Assembly (NCBI GenBank): GCA_039707465.1
Contig: CM077651.1
Location: forward strand, 21,263,019-21,327,018
From: Rhabdophis nuchalis
Lineage: Eukaryota > Chordata > Lepidosauria > Squamata > Natricidae
Length of the DNA: 64,000 nt
Direction: 5' to 3'
A model generated the notes under the pieces. The model saw only the letters and a program-made list of their open reading frames with translations. It searched no databases and was not told the DNA's origin. The translations under genes were made by a program, and so were the position numbers. Position 1 is the stretch's first letter. Each line of letters opens with the position of its first letter. This document shows, in pieces, positions 50,215-62,774 of the stretch.

Positions 50215-53212
50215 AGGGTACTTTCCGAAAATATCCTGAAGCTAAATGCACTGCAATAATCCATGACAGCAGCCACCCATCTGCCCCAACCTAGTTGGCA
50301 TGGCATTAGAGTGAAAGGCTTTATCTGTGCACCCTTCACTATCTACGCAAATAATTTGTTGACTATCCCACCAGCAAATACCATTTATAACCTGTGCTGT
50401 CTGTCAGACCTCTGCAATTCTTTCCATCTTTTTACTTTCCCATCAGATATCCTGGTGATTTATCCAACTTTCCAGAACACCTTCTTCCTCAGTTTTCACA
50501 AATATTCCCTAGCACCAAGTGTTTGCTCCGAAGAAGGGATCTTCTAAAAAGTCAGAGCTCCACCCAGCATGAAAACAATTGCTAGGCTCTTGGGAAATCA
50601 TATAGGTCCAATACCATTTTTTCTAAAGCTGCTCCATTCCGGTTAGGAGACACTTCTAGATGCTCGTCCATGTCCCAAAGCACTTTCAGTTTGAAAGAGT
50701 GGATTGCTAACAAGACTCAGGAACAAATCACTATGTGCAGAATTTAAAACTTTATATATAGCTCCTGTCTAAATGTGATCACTCTACAATCGGTTAAGAG
50801 AGGTGTGCATCAGTTGTGGTACAAACTCTAATATTTCCATTTAAACATATGCACATACCATTTTATGGCAATTCAGCCTGGCAAGCAATGGATGTTAAAA
50901 CAATAAGCTTTTAATCATGGGGGCATATTCTGACCGAGGAGTTTTGATTAAAAGTTATAAAAGGTGATGGAGTGGTAAATCCATTAAAGGTGTTCAGTTC
51001 AACGTTTCCACAGATTTGAATCCTGAAGTATTGAATTAATCTTTGGTTTTCCACTCTCAGACTTCGTTGGAAAGCAGGGTGGGTCATAGGCAAGCTAACA
51101 ATTTTAGCCGCTGTGGGGGTGGGTGGGGGGTGGGGGGAGAAATAGAAGAGGAAGGTAATTTTGGAAACTGCATTGTAGGCATTTCTTAAAGTGAGCACGT
51201 GGTTTTTCTTTATCATTTATCATTTTTCTATGCCAGAAAATTAGGGTGGGTGGACAGACCAGCTTCAGTCCTACAAAAGTTAAAGTCAAGTGGATATGGA
51301 TTTCTTTGCTTGTCTCTTTGCCAGCAACACCAAAGAACTCGGGCGATGGGAGTACAAACTGCCTTTTTAAGGAAACAAATGTGCAGCCTAAGGATTCCAA
51401 TATATATATATCATTCCCTGCTTATATAGCTTTTAAATGCCTTATTTATAGCCACCATGTCTTTAGATGTGTATCTCTAATGGGTATTAAATGAATTGAA
51501 TTAGCTATCCGTTTTGTAGTAAAATTGAGTTTCTTCAGAAGGACCCATTTCTGCCTGAAATTTCGAAGGGCTGAGCTTTGGTAGCACTTTAAATCTACTG
51601 GCTCTTGCTTAAGGTGCATCGTTTCGGTTCCTGCACAACTATGTAATTCAGATGCAGCAAAGAGACGAGTGATGAAAGTCACCCCATGACTGTAGGGGAG
51701 ACAGGGAGGGAGGCTGGAGGGAGCTTGCACTAGAATTGTGCTGATCCATTAGAGTCAGAGGTTGTTGGTTTTTTGCTGCTGATATAGCAAAAACACCTCA
51801 TTTTAGGTCCCTAAATATAACTTAGTTTCGTACAATCATAGCGGTGGTCGATCCTGGCATCTTCACATTTTCAATTATTTTTATTTTGGTAGTTACCTTT
51901 AAAAAAAAGCAAACTCCTAAAGATTGAGAAGCTGCTACACATTTGTATCAGGTTTATGTAGGGTTGTCTACATGATCGTCAACATGATCGCCAACATAGG
52001 ATTGCCAACATAATCGCCAATGGCTGAGGATCGATATGGCACAACAAGAACTAGAAGAAGATCAGATTTATGTAGTTATTCATTGAATTCACCATTTTTT
52101 GCACTGGTTCCAGTGCATAAGCTATGAGCAGCACACATCAGAGTAAAACTATGGAATTTTTTTAAAAGGGAAGATAATAATAAGTCATAGATATCTCCTA
52201 GATGGCCATTAGAAACATTTAATTTTGAAAACATGAAATGCCAGAAGGGAAGAGTTGCTCAGCCTTCTGGTAACCAAGAGATTCGGAGTGCAAGGGACAA
52301 AAGAGCGGAAGGAAACTTTTCGAAGGACTTCATGCAAGGTTCTTTACCACACATGAAGATTCAGTCTTGGCAAGACAGGTTCTAATGTAAAATGGCCATG
52401 CCATGCGTGACTTTAAGGGCCAGCCTTTGAAATGGGTGCAGAAGCCAGGCGTAACTAGCATTATTTTAGGATTTCTTGTCAGTAATCGAGGTATTGCATT
52501 TTGGACTTGCAGTATCTTCTGGATTGTTTCTAAAATAAAAGAAACCATGAAGGTGAGTTCAACTCAGAGAATACCTAGACACATCCACATTTATCAGGAT
52601 TTCCAATGTGGGGAAGCCTGCAAATTACCAATCTCCTGTTACTTCACACTCAGCTCACCTTAATCACTTAATTCAGGGGAAGAACGCAAATGTAATTAGC
52701 TAAATATAAGACTATTCACTGCAGTCAAGAATTTAAAAAAAAATAAGCCATCAATGTCTGTACAGTAAATATTATTTAAACTCAGGTCTTCCTTCTGCCC
52801 ATCTAAATAAAAGAATAATGGCACAGTGTTTGGTGGCCTTAAAACCAAGTGGTTGTTTTGTGTTTACATAACAGCCATATGTAACCTGGGAATTGTGGTT
52901 CCTGCAGCACCTGTCTCAGATCTTAAGATACTTGGCGGCAATGCCAAGTGTTTTGCCTTTGCCTTGTTCTTGAATTCTTCTGCAAGGACATTTATTAAAT
53001 ACATTATAAGCATAAAAAGTCAAGTCTCCATGAAATTGGGCTAGATTCTTGGATATTTTATGGATAAGAGGAGGGAGGGAGGGCATCAACATAGCATTGC
53101 TTACTTCAAGATTTTTTTTCCAAGATTTCCTGGTATGAAGCCTGGTATGAAGCCATTTCTTGTGGTATTAATAGGTTCAACCTATCTTAACTTTTAGAAA
53201 TCAACCATGATT
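50215..53212. other. Non-coding DNA, nothing firm recognised
   Basis: About 3 kb of mostly unique-looking sequence. Near 51970-52020 a GATCGCCAACAT-like unit of about 17 bp repeats three times. 52400-52560 is faintly like antisense LINE interior (TTTAAGGGCCAGCCTTTGAA). No gene is supported. Confidence 0.4.
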
Positions 53213-53213
53213 G

Positions 53214-53410
53214 ACTTTATTATTTTTTATTTTATTTTTAAAATTTATAAACCGTCCCCTGTCCCCGAAGGGACTCGGGGCAGTGTACAGGAAAAATTAA
53301 AACTTCTAAAAACATGACAATACATACAAAATTAAAACCAAATTAAACAACCCTGTACACATTTATAAACATTAAAAACTGTAACAAAACCAAATAAAAC
53401 AATTTATATT
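53214..53410 (-). mobile_element. L2-like LINE 3' UTR fragment, antisense
   Basis: TTTATAAACCGTCCCCTGTC and CCCCGAAGGGACTCGGGGCA match the 3' tail of the LINE at 22141-22240 (CCCCGAAGGGACTCGAGGCG), followed by the same A-rich AAAATTAAAAC stretch. Confidence 0.75.
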
Positions 53411-53427
53411 ACAGACTGGGGTCAGTG

Positions 53428-53696
53428 GTAGTCAACCTGGTCCCTACCGCCCATTAATGGGCATTCCAGCTTTCATGGTGGGCGGTAGGGGGTTTGTCTG
53501 ATACTGAAGCACTTTCCCTTTTTTTAATTTAATTGACTTTAAAAAAAAATCATTGCATTATTGAAAAACATTTTCATAAAATCACCATTACTGTGAAACC
53601 GTTGGGCAGTTAGAAAATTTTACTGCTAACAGAGATACAAAAATGGGTGGTAGGTGTAAAAAGGTTGACTAACCCTGGATGCTTCCATTTTCAATA
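53428..53696. mobile_element. hAT-like element (CAGTGGTAGTCAACC family)
   Basis: CAGTGGTAGTCAACCTGGTC at the left and AAAAGGTTGACTAACCCTG at the right are inverted repeats. CCGCCCATTAATGGGCATTC and GGTGGGCGGTAGGGG lie inside. The TSD is not clear. Confidence 0.65.
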
Positions 53697-54588
53697 TAAT
53701 TTTTTCCCATAAATAGAACTGAAGGAAAAAGCAGGACCACATTAACTGCCCTTATATTATGACTCCCCTCTGGCTATTGTTGAGTCCCCATCATCCATGT
53801 GGAATGTGGTTCCTCTGCCCTCTGTATGATTAGGGACTCCATAGAAACAAGAAATGAAGATAGAAATGGTAAGCATAATTAACAATTATTAACAAGAACA
53901 GTGGAAGCACTCAGAGCACACTAGTATTTTCCTCAAATACTAGTTCAGAGCTTCTAATATCAGTGTAATCTATTTTATAGCTGAAGAAACTATGACAAGC
54001 TATTTGAAGGCAAGGGAAGCAATTGTTTTTAGAAGAATTGTTCCACTTACAGGTTTTGGAAATATGCTGGGCTTTTAAAACTTGTATGGTATTTCATATC
54101 AAATATCTACAGCTTGGCATTCTTCAGTCTAGTAAAATGCTGAGATGTACTATTCACTAATGAGAAGTGTCATTGCCATAATTTATTCTGATAAAGTCCT
54201 AGCCTTTTCAGCACCTGCATTTCTCTGACACAACTCTTGCTGCTTCAGCCACTTGACTTCTGTGACATTTTAGGAAAATAATCACCAGCATCATGGCTAT
54301 AAAAATTGACTAGAAATGATGCTGTCACTGGGGAAGCTCCTTCAATAAGCACCTACCATGGAATCACATAATTCCTAGTGTAATATAATCTGTATAAATC
54401 ATTATGGAATATTATCCGGTTATTTTCTTTTGCATATTCATCAGGGATTATATTATTTATTATAATAAACCCATTTATTTATTTATTCATTTACTGTAAG
54501 CCACGCTGGAAAAGAGTTCCAATTCATGAGAGCAAGTACCTCAAAGACCAACTGAATTCCTATATTAAGCTTCCCTGTATTAAGACTG
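53697..54588. other. Non-coding DNA, nothing recognised
   Basis: No features were recognised. Confidence 0.5.
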
Positions 54589-54589
54589 G

Positions 54590-55155
54590 AACCACGATTT
54601 TGTTTTTGGCTTCTACGCATGTGCGGAAGCATTTTTATAGTTCTGCACATGCGCACGATGCGCAACCATGAGCGAACCGGCAGTAGTGGCTGTCGGAACC
54701 CACCCCTGCAGCAGGACATTCCACCATCCACAAAACAGCTGATATGTGGGTGCTGCTCTTGCTGGAGGAGGTGACCTGAACGGCAGCCATGAGGCAGCTA
54801 TTTCATGGATGGTGGGATGGCCTGCTATGACTATCACCATTAGTTGAGGAGGGCAAGAGGCGTGTGGGGTGCGTCACTCGCCCTCCGGCTTCCCCCCATG
54901 CTTGCTAGAGGCAGCGGCTTGAGCGGCACCTGCAAATCAGCTGTTTCATCAATGGTGGCCGGAGCACTCAGCTGATCCGGTTAAGGGGCCAAGAAGCCCT
55001 GAGTTGACCGGGGAAGGGAAGGGCTGCCTCCTGTGCTGTCCATGCCCACCCCTTCACTAGGGCTTATTTTGGGGGGAGGGCTTATATTTACACCCAACTC
55101 AAAAATCAGCCTTGGCCTTATTTTCGGGATAAGTTGTATTTTGGGGGAAACACGG
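54590..55155 (-). mobile_element. Composite TIR DNA element with nested hAT, copy A (truncated)
   Basis: The right terminus TTTTGGGGGAAACACGG abuts TA. Reading leftward on the minus strand gives CCTTATTTTCGGGATAAG-type ends, then the same interior as copy B at 56436-57204. A hAT-like element with terminus CAGGGGTGGGTTCC lies at about 54590-54712 at exactly the same internal position as in copy B. The far half of the hAT and the other terminus are missing. Confidence 0.75.
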
Positions 55156-55157
55156 TA

Positions 55158-56060
55158 TACAGGCAACATGAAAACTTCATATGTTTTCTTACATCATTTT
55201 TACATACACAAACACCACGTTAATGCTGAAGTTAAAATTCAAGGACAGAGATTTGATTGGTTTAAGAACAGCAGTAATAATTTAGAAGATCACTACATTT
55301 CTACAATTCATTTCATGCTTTTTTTTTTCCAAACATAAACGCTGAATTGTTATTTTTTTTAATTATTTTTCTTTAAAAAAAGAACCAAGCCAAAAATGTT
55401 GAAAGATAGACTATCAGTAAGTGGACAAAGAAGTTAACAAAACTTCCACTATTAATGCTTAGCATATCACTGATGAAAAATTAACCATAGAAACCAAAAG
55501 ACATTAAGATATTTTTAACAAGAAGGAAAAGGATTTTAAATTATCGTTTTGAATCTCTGGGCTGAGTGCCAAAGTGTCCACTATTTTCCTATTTAAAGAG
55601 ACCATTAAAAAAAAAGAGGAAAAAGAACAACAATTAACTATATATGGATAAATATTAAGTTTCTAACTTCCTTTTTGTGGTACTCTGTTGTAAAATATTT
55701 ATGAACATTTACAAGTTTCATGTATTTCTGACTTTCAATTTTTTTAGCCTTAAAAACTATACTCTAAATGCTTAAATTTGCCTTCCTGTATAAGGTAAGG
55801 GTGAATTACAGATGGAAACACTCCAGTATGCATTATTTTTCTTAGGAAAAAATTGGGGAGGTGTGGGAAGCAGTATAAAGAATATCATTCCAAAATTTTG
55901 GAAGCTGACCATATATCAGAGAAGAAACATTTTAAATCAGAGTGAAAAAATATCTCAGGATAATTTAGACTAGTGTAAATATGTGAAAGGAATGTGTCAA
56001 TGGTGGGGTTGGTGTTTGTGTGCATAAAAATGATAGAAGGCATATGAAGTTTTCAATACA
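55158..56060. other. AT-rich non-coding DNA, nothing recognised
   Basis: This is the spacer between the two inverted composite elements. No features were recognised. Confidence 0.5.
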
Positions 56061-56061
56061 A

Positions 56062-56425
56062 TGCAATAGCAGAGTTGGAAGGGACCTTGGAGGTTATCTA
56101 GTCCAACTCCCTGCCTAGGCAGGAAGCCCTATACTGTTTCAGACAAATGGCTATCCAATATCTTCTTAAAGACTTCCAGTGTTGGGGCATTCACATCTTC
56201 TGGAGGCAACATCTGTTCCACTGTTTAATTGTTCTAACTGTCAGGAAACTGTCTCCTTAGTTCTAAGTTGCTTCTCGCCTTGATTCGTTTCCACCCATTG
56301 CTTCTTGTCCTGCCCCCAGGTGCTTTGGAGAATAGTTTGACTCCCTCTTCTTTGTGGCAGCCTCTGAGATATTGGAACACTGCTATCATGTCTCCCCTAA
56401 TCCTTCTTTTCATTAAACTAGATGT
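56062..56425 (-). mobile_element. CR1 LINE 3' end, antisense
   Basis: AGCAGAGTTGGAAGGGACCT, GGGGCATTCACATCTTCTGG, CAATTGTTCTAACTGTCAGG-like text and TTGGAACACTGCTATCATG. Truncated near 56425. Confidence 0.85.
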
Positions 56426-56435
56426 TGCCTATATA

Positions 56436-57204
56436 CCATGTTTCCTCGAAAATATGACGTATCTGGAAAATAAGGCCAAGCCTGATTTTTGGGCTGGGCG
56501 TAAATATAAACCCTCCCCTCATGGGTGGGCATGGACAGCACAGGAGGCAGCCCTTCCCTTCCCCAGTTAACTAAGGGCTTCTTAATCGGATCAGCTGAGC
56601 TGCTCCAGCCACCATTGATGAAACAGCTGATTTGCAGGTGCAGCTCAGGCCGCTGCCTCCAGCAAGCATGGGAGGAAGTCGGAGGGCAAGTGACGCACCC
56701 CACATGCCTCACATCCTCCTCAACTAATGGTGATAGTCATAACAGGCCATCCCACCATCCATGAAATAGCTGCCTCGTGGCTGCCGCTCAGGTCACCTCC
56801 TCCAGCAAGAGCAGCACCCACAAATCAGCTGTTTTGTGGATGGTGGAATGTCCTGCTGCAGGGTTCCAGCAGCCACTACTGCTGGTTCACTCATGGTTGC
56901 ACATTGTGTGCATGTGCCATACTATAAAAATGCTTCTGCATATGAAAAAACAAAATGGCGGTTCCTATGGTGCCACTGGGAGAACCAGTTCGGGGAGGGG
57001 GCAGGCCTGGGTCACTTTTGGTTCTAGCAACCCAGGCTGCCAAACCACTACTGGTTCTGCCGAACTGATCTGTAAAAACCCACCACTGGCCTGCTGCGAC
57101 CCAGTAGATTTGGGGAGGGAATAAGACCCCCTGAAAATAAGCCTAACCACTTATTTCAGGGTTCAAAAAATATAAGACAAGGTCTTATTTTCAAGGAAAC
57201 ATGG
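56436..57204 (+). mobile_element. Composite TIR DNA element with nested hAT, copy B
   Basis: Termini CCATGTTTCCTCGAAAATA and TTATTTTCAAGGAAACATGG are inverted and flanked by TA on both sides (56434-56435 and 57205-57206), as expected for Tc1/mariner-type integration. The interior is GC-rich and non-coding. A hAT-like element is nested at 56859-57088. Confidence 0.75.
56859..57088. mobile_element. hAT-like element nested in copy B
   Basis: Starts CAGGGTTCCAGCAGCC and ends AACCCACCACTG. Octamers TCCTGCTG (56851-56858) and GCCTGCTG (57089-57096) form a TSD with one mismatch. Confidence 0.85.
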
Positions 57205-57206
57205 TA

Positions 57207-58140
57207 AATAATTATGGAACAATATCTAAATATTTCCTATATATAGGGATGGATATAGACATTGTCATGTTTAAAGGAGACTTACCAAATTGAATAAATT
57301 AAGAGGCATTTTTGTAACATTTGGGATAAGATTTGAAAGTCAATAGCAGATCTAAATGGTATTCGGTTACATTTTTAAAAGCTAAAGTATGACTCATAGG
57401 AATAATTAGACTTTATATTATTATTAATTAGCTCAAACCTTAATGTTGCTTTGCAGCATTTTTCTTGATAGAACACTGTCTAATTTTCTTTCCTTCCCTA
57501 AGCAAGGAAAAACATATTTATTAATATCCATCTGAAAGTCTAGAAGAATAAATCACATTTCTGGGATGTACTACTTTCTAAGCTCAGAAAACCCACGGCG
57601 AGATACTCTTTTTCCCTGTTCATAGACAGAAACATTCCTGGGAATTCCAAGTTCTATAATGTTCTTCTGCGATCCAGGGGGGACGGAGGGGGCCACGGCC
57701 CCGCCCGCTGGGGGCCAGGGAGGAGAAAAAGAAGATACAATAGCCAAGAGACTTAGATCGAAAAAATAACTTTGCCTTGATTTTTCTGAACAATTTTGCA
57801 TAATATTTGTATCTGGATTTTTTGTAAATGTCTGACAGCATGGAACTGAGAATTTAGGTATATGTACTTGCTTTTACCTTGTAGTGTTATGAAAATGTTT
57901 TTTTTTGTTATTTTTTTATTGTGTATTTTGAGGTCTCGGAAGGGCCGACGACTCTGACGTGAATGCTCTCAAAATTTCTTTGTATCCCTTACCCTACCCT
58001 ATAGGAAAAATGTAAAACCAATAAAACTTTTTCAATATATAATGTTCTTCTGCTTCCCGTGTTCCCATCTCAGAAAAGGATCACAGAGATAAAGATTAGG
58101 CAATTCTGTAACTCAGGTTTGTCAAAATCAATTTCATTGA
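57207..58140. other. Non-coding DNA; possible LINE 3' UTR near 57650-58040
   Basis: A CCGCCCGCTGGGGGCCAGGG GC patch at 57700 and a terminal TGTAAAACCAATAAAACTTT at 58010-58030 look like a LINE 3' end, but I cannot assign a family. The rest is unremarkable. Confidence 0.3.
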
Positions 58141-58149
58141 GAGCTGCGT

Positions 58150-58542
58150 CAGGGTTGTGTTTGACCTTGGGGGGCCAGGATGGGTATGGCCAAGGTGGGC
58201 GTGGCCAGCTCGACCTCATTTGTGTCAGGGATGCCTGTAGTGGCCCGAGCGCTCTGCTAGCAAAAATGGGCTTCCAAGTTCTGTTTCAGCTGAGACGGCC
58301 TCCTGCAATCCTCTGCCAGTGAAAACGGAACTTGGGAGTGCTACTTCTGGCCCTTCCAAGCTCCATTTTCAACTGCGATGGCCTCCTGCAACCCCATGCC
58401 AGTGAAAATGGAGCTCTATTTTTGCTGGCAGAGGCACTGCAGGCTGGCCTTTTGCTGTTTCCAGGGTGTCCTCGTGAGCCAAATCTAAGCACCCTGTGGG
58501 CCAAATCTGGCCCCCAGGCCTTGAGTTTGACACTCCTGCTGT
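58150..58542. mobile_element. hAT-like element (GAGTTTGACACTCCTG family)
   Basis: The right end CAGGCCTTGAGTTTGACACTCCTG-type terminus is clear (the last 16 bases GAGTTTGACACTCCTG match the TIR at 46242). The left end GTGTTTGACCTTGGGG is degraded. Interior: two copies of a CTCCTGCAA..CC..TGCCAGTGAAAA unit. Confidence 0.65.
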
Positions 58543-59220
58543 AACTGATCTTAATGTGAGAGTGTGCTAGAATCACCTGATTTGATTTATTCTGAAACTG
58601 AAGATAGGGCAAAAGTCACTAGACTAAAATGGAAGACGATTCAAGCTGAGTATTATGAGAAATACTGTACCAGACTTTAAGATGGGGAATAGGCCTTCCT
58701 AGAATAGTGGTGGACTTCCCCTTCTGGGAAACTGTGGACAGGAGATAAGTGCCAACTTTTTGGAGATGTGTAGTGGATTCCTACACCGAACAAAAGGTTA
58801 AAGGGGATGACCCATGAGGTTATCTCATATTTTCAATTCATATTGTCCATGATTGTATGAGACAAATTGGAAAGAAAACACTATAGCTGTGGCGTTTGGA
58901 GGCCTTCCGGGACCTCTTTGCTGCAACTTCTTCTGATGCTATCATACACTAATAGCATAATCCTATAATTCCTTCTGATTTCCCAGGTAGTGTAATAGGA
59001 TTGTGGCTGTGATAAGGTGGAATAGGGAACTGGTGAGAGAGTGGTGAGTGGAAGAAATAGTTCCGCTTATGTGAAGGGAGACATTTTCTCACAAAAAAAA
59101 ATGACTAGAGGGATAGCTCTCCTACTCCATGAAGGAAATGCTGTCCTAAAATTCTTTACGTATATGGAACTATGAAAGGGGTACCATTTTCCCTCCCTCA
59201 TAAAACTAACTGAAAAAAAA
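58543..59220. other. Non-coding DNA, nothing recognised
   Basis: No features were recognised. Confidence 0.5.
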
Positions 59221-59222
59221 TT

Positions 59223-59570
59223 ATACAGGTAGTCCTAGACTTACACAGTTAATTTAGTGACCATTTAAATTATAACGGCACTGAAAAAAGTGACTCATGA
59301 CCATTGTTCACACTTATAACCATTGTAGGAACTCATATTTATGATGGCTGCAGGGCCCCAGTGTCATATGATAATCTTTGGTGACCTTCTGATCAGGAAA
59401 GTCAATGAAAAAGCCAGGTTCACTTACAACTGTGTTACTAACTTAACGATTGCAGTGATCCACTTAATAATGGAAGCATGAAAGGTCATAAACCGAGGCA
59501 AAACAAATTTAATAGCTTTATTACTTAGCAACAGAAATTTTGGGGTCAATTGTGATCGTAAGTCAAGGGC
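59223..59570 (-). mobile_element. TIR DNA element (ACAGGTAGTCCT family), full length
   Basis: It starts TACAGGTAGTCCTAGACTTA and ends GATCGTAAGTCAAGGGCTAT, which is the diverged complement of the start. The interior order is the reverse of 26732-27005. No coding frame is present. Confidence 0.65.
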
Positions 59571-59650
59571 TATCTTGTGTGGCAGATGTCTGAGCTTGCC
59601 TACATGAGTACTGAACTCAAAGGCCCAACAGGTATCTGGATGGTAGACTT
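59571..59650. other. Short spacer
   Basis: Unassigned sequence between the DNA element and the LTR. Confidence 0.4.
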
Positions 59651-59961
59651 TGTCAGGGTTCTAAATAGCATCCAAAAGTAAATCAGAGTCCAAGACAAAG
59701 TATTGCTCAAAGTTCCAATTTATTAAGAGAGCCATGTTGGCACATCTGGGAAAACCCGAATCTGAAAGCTTCCTGGTTTTCCCCACCTAGTTGAAAGTTT
59801 CAAGATCTTGCCCCCACACCCACAAGTCCATCACATGGCCCAACCTTCCACTGCCATGCTGGCAGCTTCCACCCATCCAGTTCCGATCAGGTGCAGAGGT
59901 GCAAAGACAAAGGATGACCTTGGCTTTCTAGAAAGAATTTTGTTATGGCTGCACTCTTACA
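59651..59961 (-). mobile_element. LTR (311 bp) with adjoining polypurine tract, antisense
   Basis: On the minus strand it starts TGTAAGAGTGCAGCC and ends AGAACCCTGACA. AATAAA lies at 59719-59724 (complement). Immediately upstream on the minus strand (59962-59985) is a purine-rich GGGAAAATGGGAGGGGGGAT stretch, the position of a polypurine tract. This suggests a 3' LTR plus some internal sequence rather than a solo LTR; the outer 5-mers do not match. Confidence 0.6.
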
Positions 59962-61282
59962 ATCCCCCCTCCCATTTTCCCACAATAGAAAAAGCATAGT
60001 AGAATAACAGAAAGTGTGGCAGGCCAAAGATCCAAAAGAAAAGATAGCTGCAGGCCTGGCAGACCTGATGAATGAAAATAAGGGTTCCAGCAAAGTAGAG
60101 AAAGCAACTTGGCCAAAGGACACCTTGTCTAATCTGCTGGAAGCCGACTGTACTGAAATCATTGATAGATCAACCAAAAGCATCTTCCCATGTCATGCCT
60201 TGCTAACCCTATTCATCAATATGCCTTCCATTTCCTTTCCAGGAGCCAAAGAAAATCAGTCATTGCTAACTGATAGTCAGTGAGACAGTTTAGAAGGCAA
60301 GGAAGAACATTCAGATTTTTTTCTTTTCAATTAAAATCTACCACAAGTTCTTATATTATGCTGGGATGTGTATTATTTATACATTATCAGAACAAGCTGA
60401 CTACATTTCCTGGAAGCTCTGCTGAACAATTGTTGTTTTTTGTTTATTTTTTTCTGGAAAAAAAAAGATGTGTCCATTTACTTTAACCCATGCTATTTTT
60501 AATCTGTATATATTTTTTCCGTTTGCAGTCCTTGAAGTTGTGAAAGGCTTAATAGCAAAACATCCCTGCAGTTTTAGTCTCTTTAAAAACTGAAATGACT
60601 TAAAGACAGCATTTCAATTCTCATCTGAACTTCTGTTCTCAATTTCCTTCTCCTTACAGATAGCACCGAAAAATTCCTGATAGTAAATAAAGAGGACAAT
60701 AGAAGCCAGACAGAGGGCTGAATTTGGCAGAGGCTCGTAGGGAGTTGGAGTTAGGTAGGATAGAGCCTCCCCCCCATATATTTAAATACTTAAATACTCA
60801 AGTTCACTTGAGCCACCAGAGATAAATATTTAGGAATTTAATTTGAGGCAGTTAAAGCATAAGACTGATGGTGCCTAAACGGGCAGATTGCTAAGCCACC
60901 GGTTTCACTGCTTAAAATTTCTGAACACCTCTTTCCAATTTTATGTTTGCAATATGAAATTGCACAAAGAGTGGGAGCAAAATGAGCTTTTATTCATTTT
61001 GTTTGGTATTTCTTTGAAGCATTTAAAGGCCACTTGGTTCATTCATTTGTGTGGCTTTAATTGGAAAAATAAAACCTCAGTTGTAAATTTTTATTTTCTA
61101 GTTTATTTGTGCTGCTGTAGGAAGGAAGAGCTGTATAGCAAGAGGCCCTGAATGATTAGAATAATGTCAATTTCAGCTATCGCTTTGAATACATGAATTT
61201 AGTATGGAAATGGCCTTTTGAAAATGAATATATATTCATATATTGGATATATAGGGCTATATTGAGTATATCCTTCATTTTA
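59962..61282. other. Non-coding DNA; left part may be retroelement interior
   Basis: If the LTR at 59651-59961 is a 3' LTR, the first few hundred bases here would be the end of its internal region. The frames (minus 59887-60183, plus 60014-60283) contain no motif I recognise. Nothing is recognised further right. Confidence 0.35.
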
Positions 61283-61787
61283 TCTATATAAATAAAAATT
61301 TAAAATACTTTGTGCAAAATCGCTAATCTCAGAAACTACTGCACCGATCGCCACCAAATTTTCACACAATGTTGCTAAGAAAGGGAGTAACAATCATACA
61401 CACAGATTGTGTAGCTGGCACACTTCTGCCATGTGCAAGCAGCACAAAAGTAAAAGTACCACACTTCTCAGTTATTTTTCTCCCTTAAGCTCCTCCCACC
61501 TGGCTGCTTAAGATGTGTCACGCGCACTCCCCTCACATTTCCAACAGTCGTTTTCTCAGCAACCAAATAAGCCTCCAACGTTCCCTCACACACAGAGAGA
61601 GAGGGAAAAATATAGTAGGTAGGTAGGTAGGTAGAGGGAGAGAGGAAGAAATACAGTAGATAAGTAGGTTAGGGGTTATACGGTGGTTGTGTGTACGTGT
61701 TTGTGTGTGCAGGTGTAGATCTACACACAGATTGGTTGGCCATTTAACTAGACTGGGCCACAGCAACGTGTGGCCGGGTACAGCTAG
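61283..61787 (+). mobile_element. Helitron-like non-autonomous element
   Basis: It starts TCTATATAAATAAAAATTTA after an A (61282) and ends GGCCGGGTACAGCTAG before a T (61788), the A/T-bounded TC...CTAG layout of Helitrons. A degraded stem (GTGGCCGGGTAC) precedes the end. The conserved-looking CAAAATCGCTAATCTCAGAA and ACTGCACCGATCGCCACCAA are typical of this repeat type. It carries a GTAG minisatellite at 61613-61675 and no Rep/helicase. Confidence 0.6.
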
Positions 61788-61840
61788 TTTACAATAAGTT
61801 ACTATTTGTTCCACAAAGACATTTGGTATTCATGGGTCCC

Positions 61841-61912
61841 TTCCTTCCTTCCTTCCTTCCTTCCTTCCTTCCTTCCTTCCTTCCTTCCTTCCTATCTCCC
61901 TCCCTCCCTCCC
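61841..61912. repeat. (TTCC)n(TCCC)n microsatellite
   Basis: About twelve TTCC units followed by about four TCCC units. Confidence 0.95.
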
Positions 61913-62770
61913 TTCTCACTATTCATACCATGCCAATCAAAGGATTATAGCAGCCTTGCTATTTCTCGCTAGCTTTCACAGAAGATAATTCAATTACTAA
62001 CCTATTTTCTGGTTACAAAAAAAAATGTTTTTGAACACAAAAGATGCTTCCACTTTGCCTCTTTGATACCTTATTTGTAGTATGGTCCATCTTCAACTGT
62101 TGTGCCCTGATCACAGAATGGCACAAATACAGCTTGCACTGCTTTCACCATAATCAACATTTGAGTCATGCAATCTGACTCTATTATCAACATTATCTGA
62201 GGAATTGTAGATTCCGAGAATCTGTCCTTTTTCACCTGCTTCCCCAAGGCTGTTCATGCAGAGATTCTATTTCACTTCATTTTCTTCTTTTTAAGGCACC
62301 TGATGCATGTGCCAAAGAACATTTTGTATCCTTTTGCTGCGCAGCTTCAAATCACATATTATGACTGGCTAGACAAAACTCCGAGGGGAATTTCCGTATC
62401 TCCTTGAATAAACGTGTCATTTTGCTTGTGGACTTCCATTCCCTCTTCTCCTAATGCTATTTTCTTTCCTTTTCTGACTCATTTTGCTTCCCTATCTCTT
62501 TTTTCTTCAGCCTTCTTTTCCCCCCCAAAAAAGAGCATTTATTTCTGTTTCACCTAAGAATTCAAGACACGGAGGAAATAAGGAAGTGGCCATCATTCCA
62601 AAGACTGTTTGTGTGTCTGAGATAGCATCCATTCACCTTTGTCGATTTTTCTGTCCATTGTTGTTTTTTTAAAACAAAAAATAATCAGTATCAAATAAAT
62701 AATACATACTTATTTCTTTACAAATAAATGGATAATAAATAAATAAATGCTTGAAGTGACCAGAAGAGAT
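61913..62770. other. Non-coding DNA, nothing recognised
   Basis: No features were recognised. Confidence 0.5.
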
Positions 62771-62774
62771 AAAA

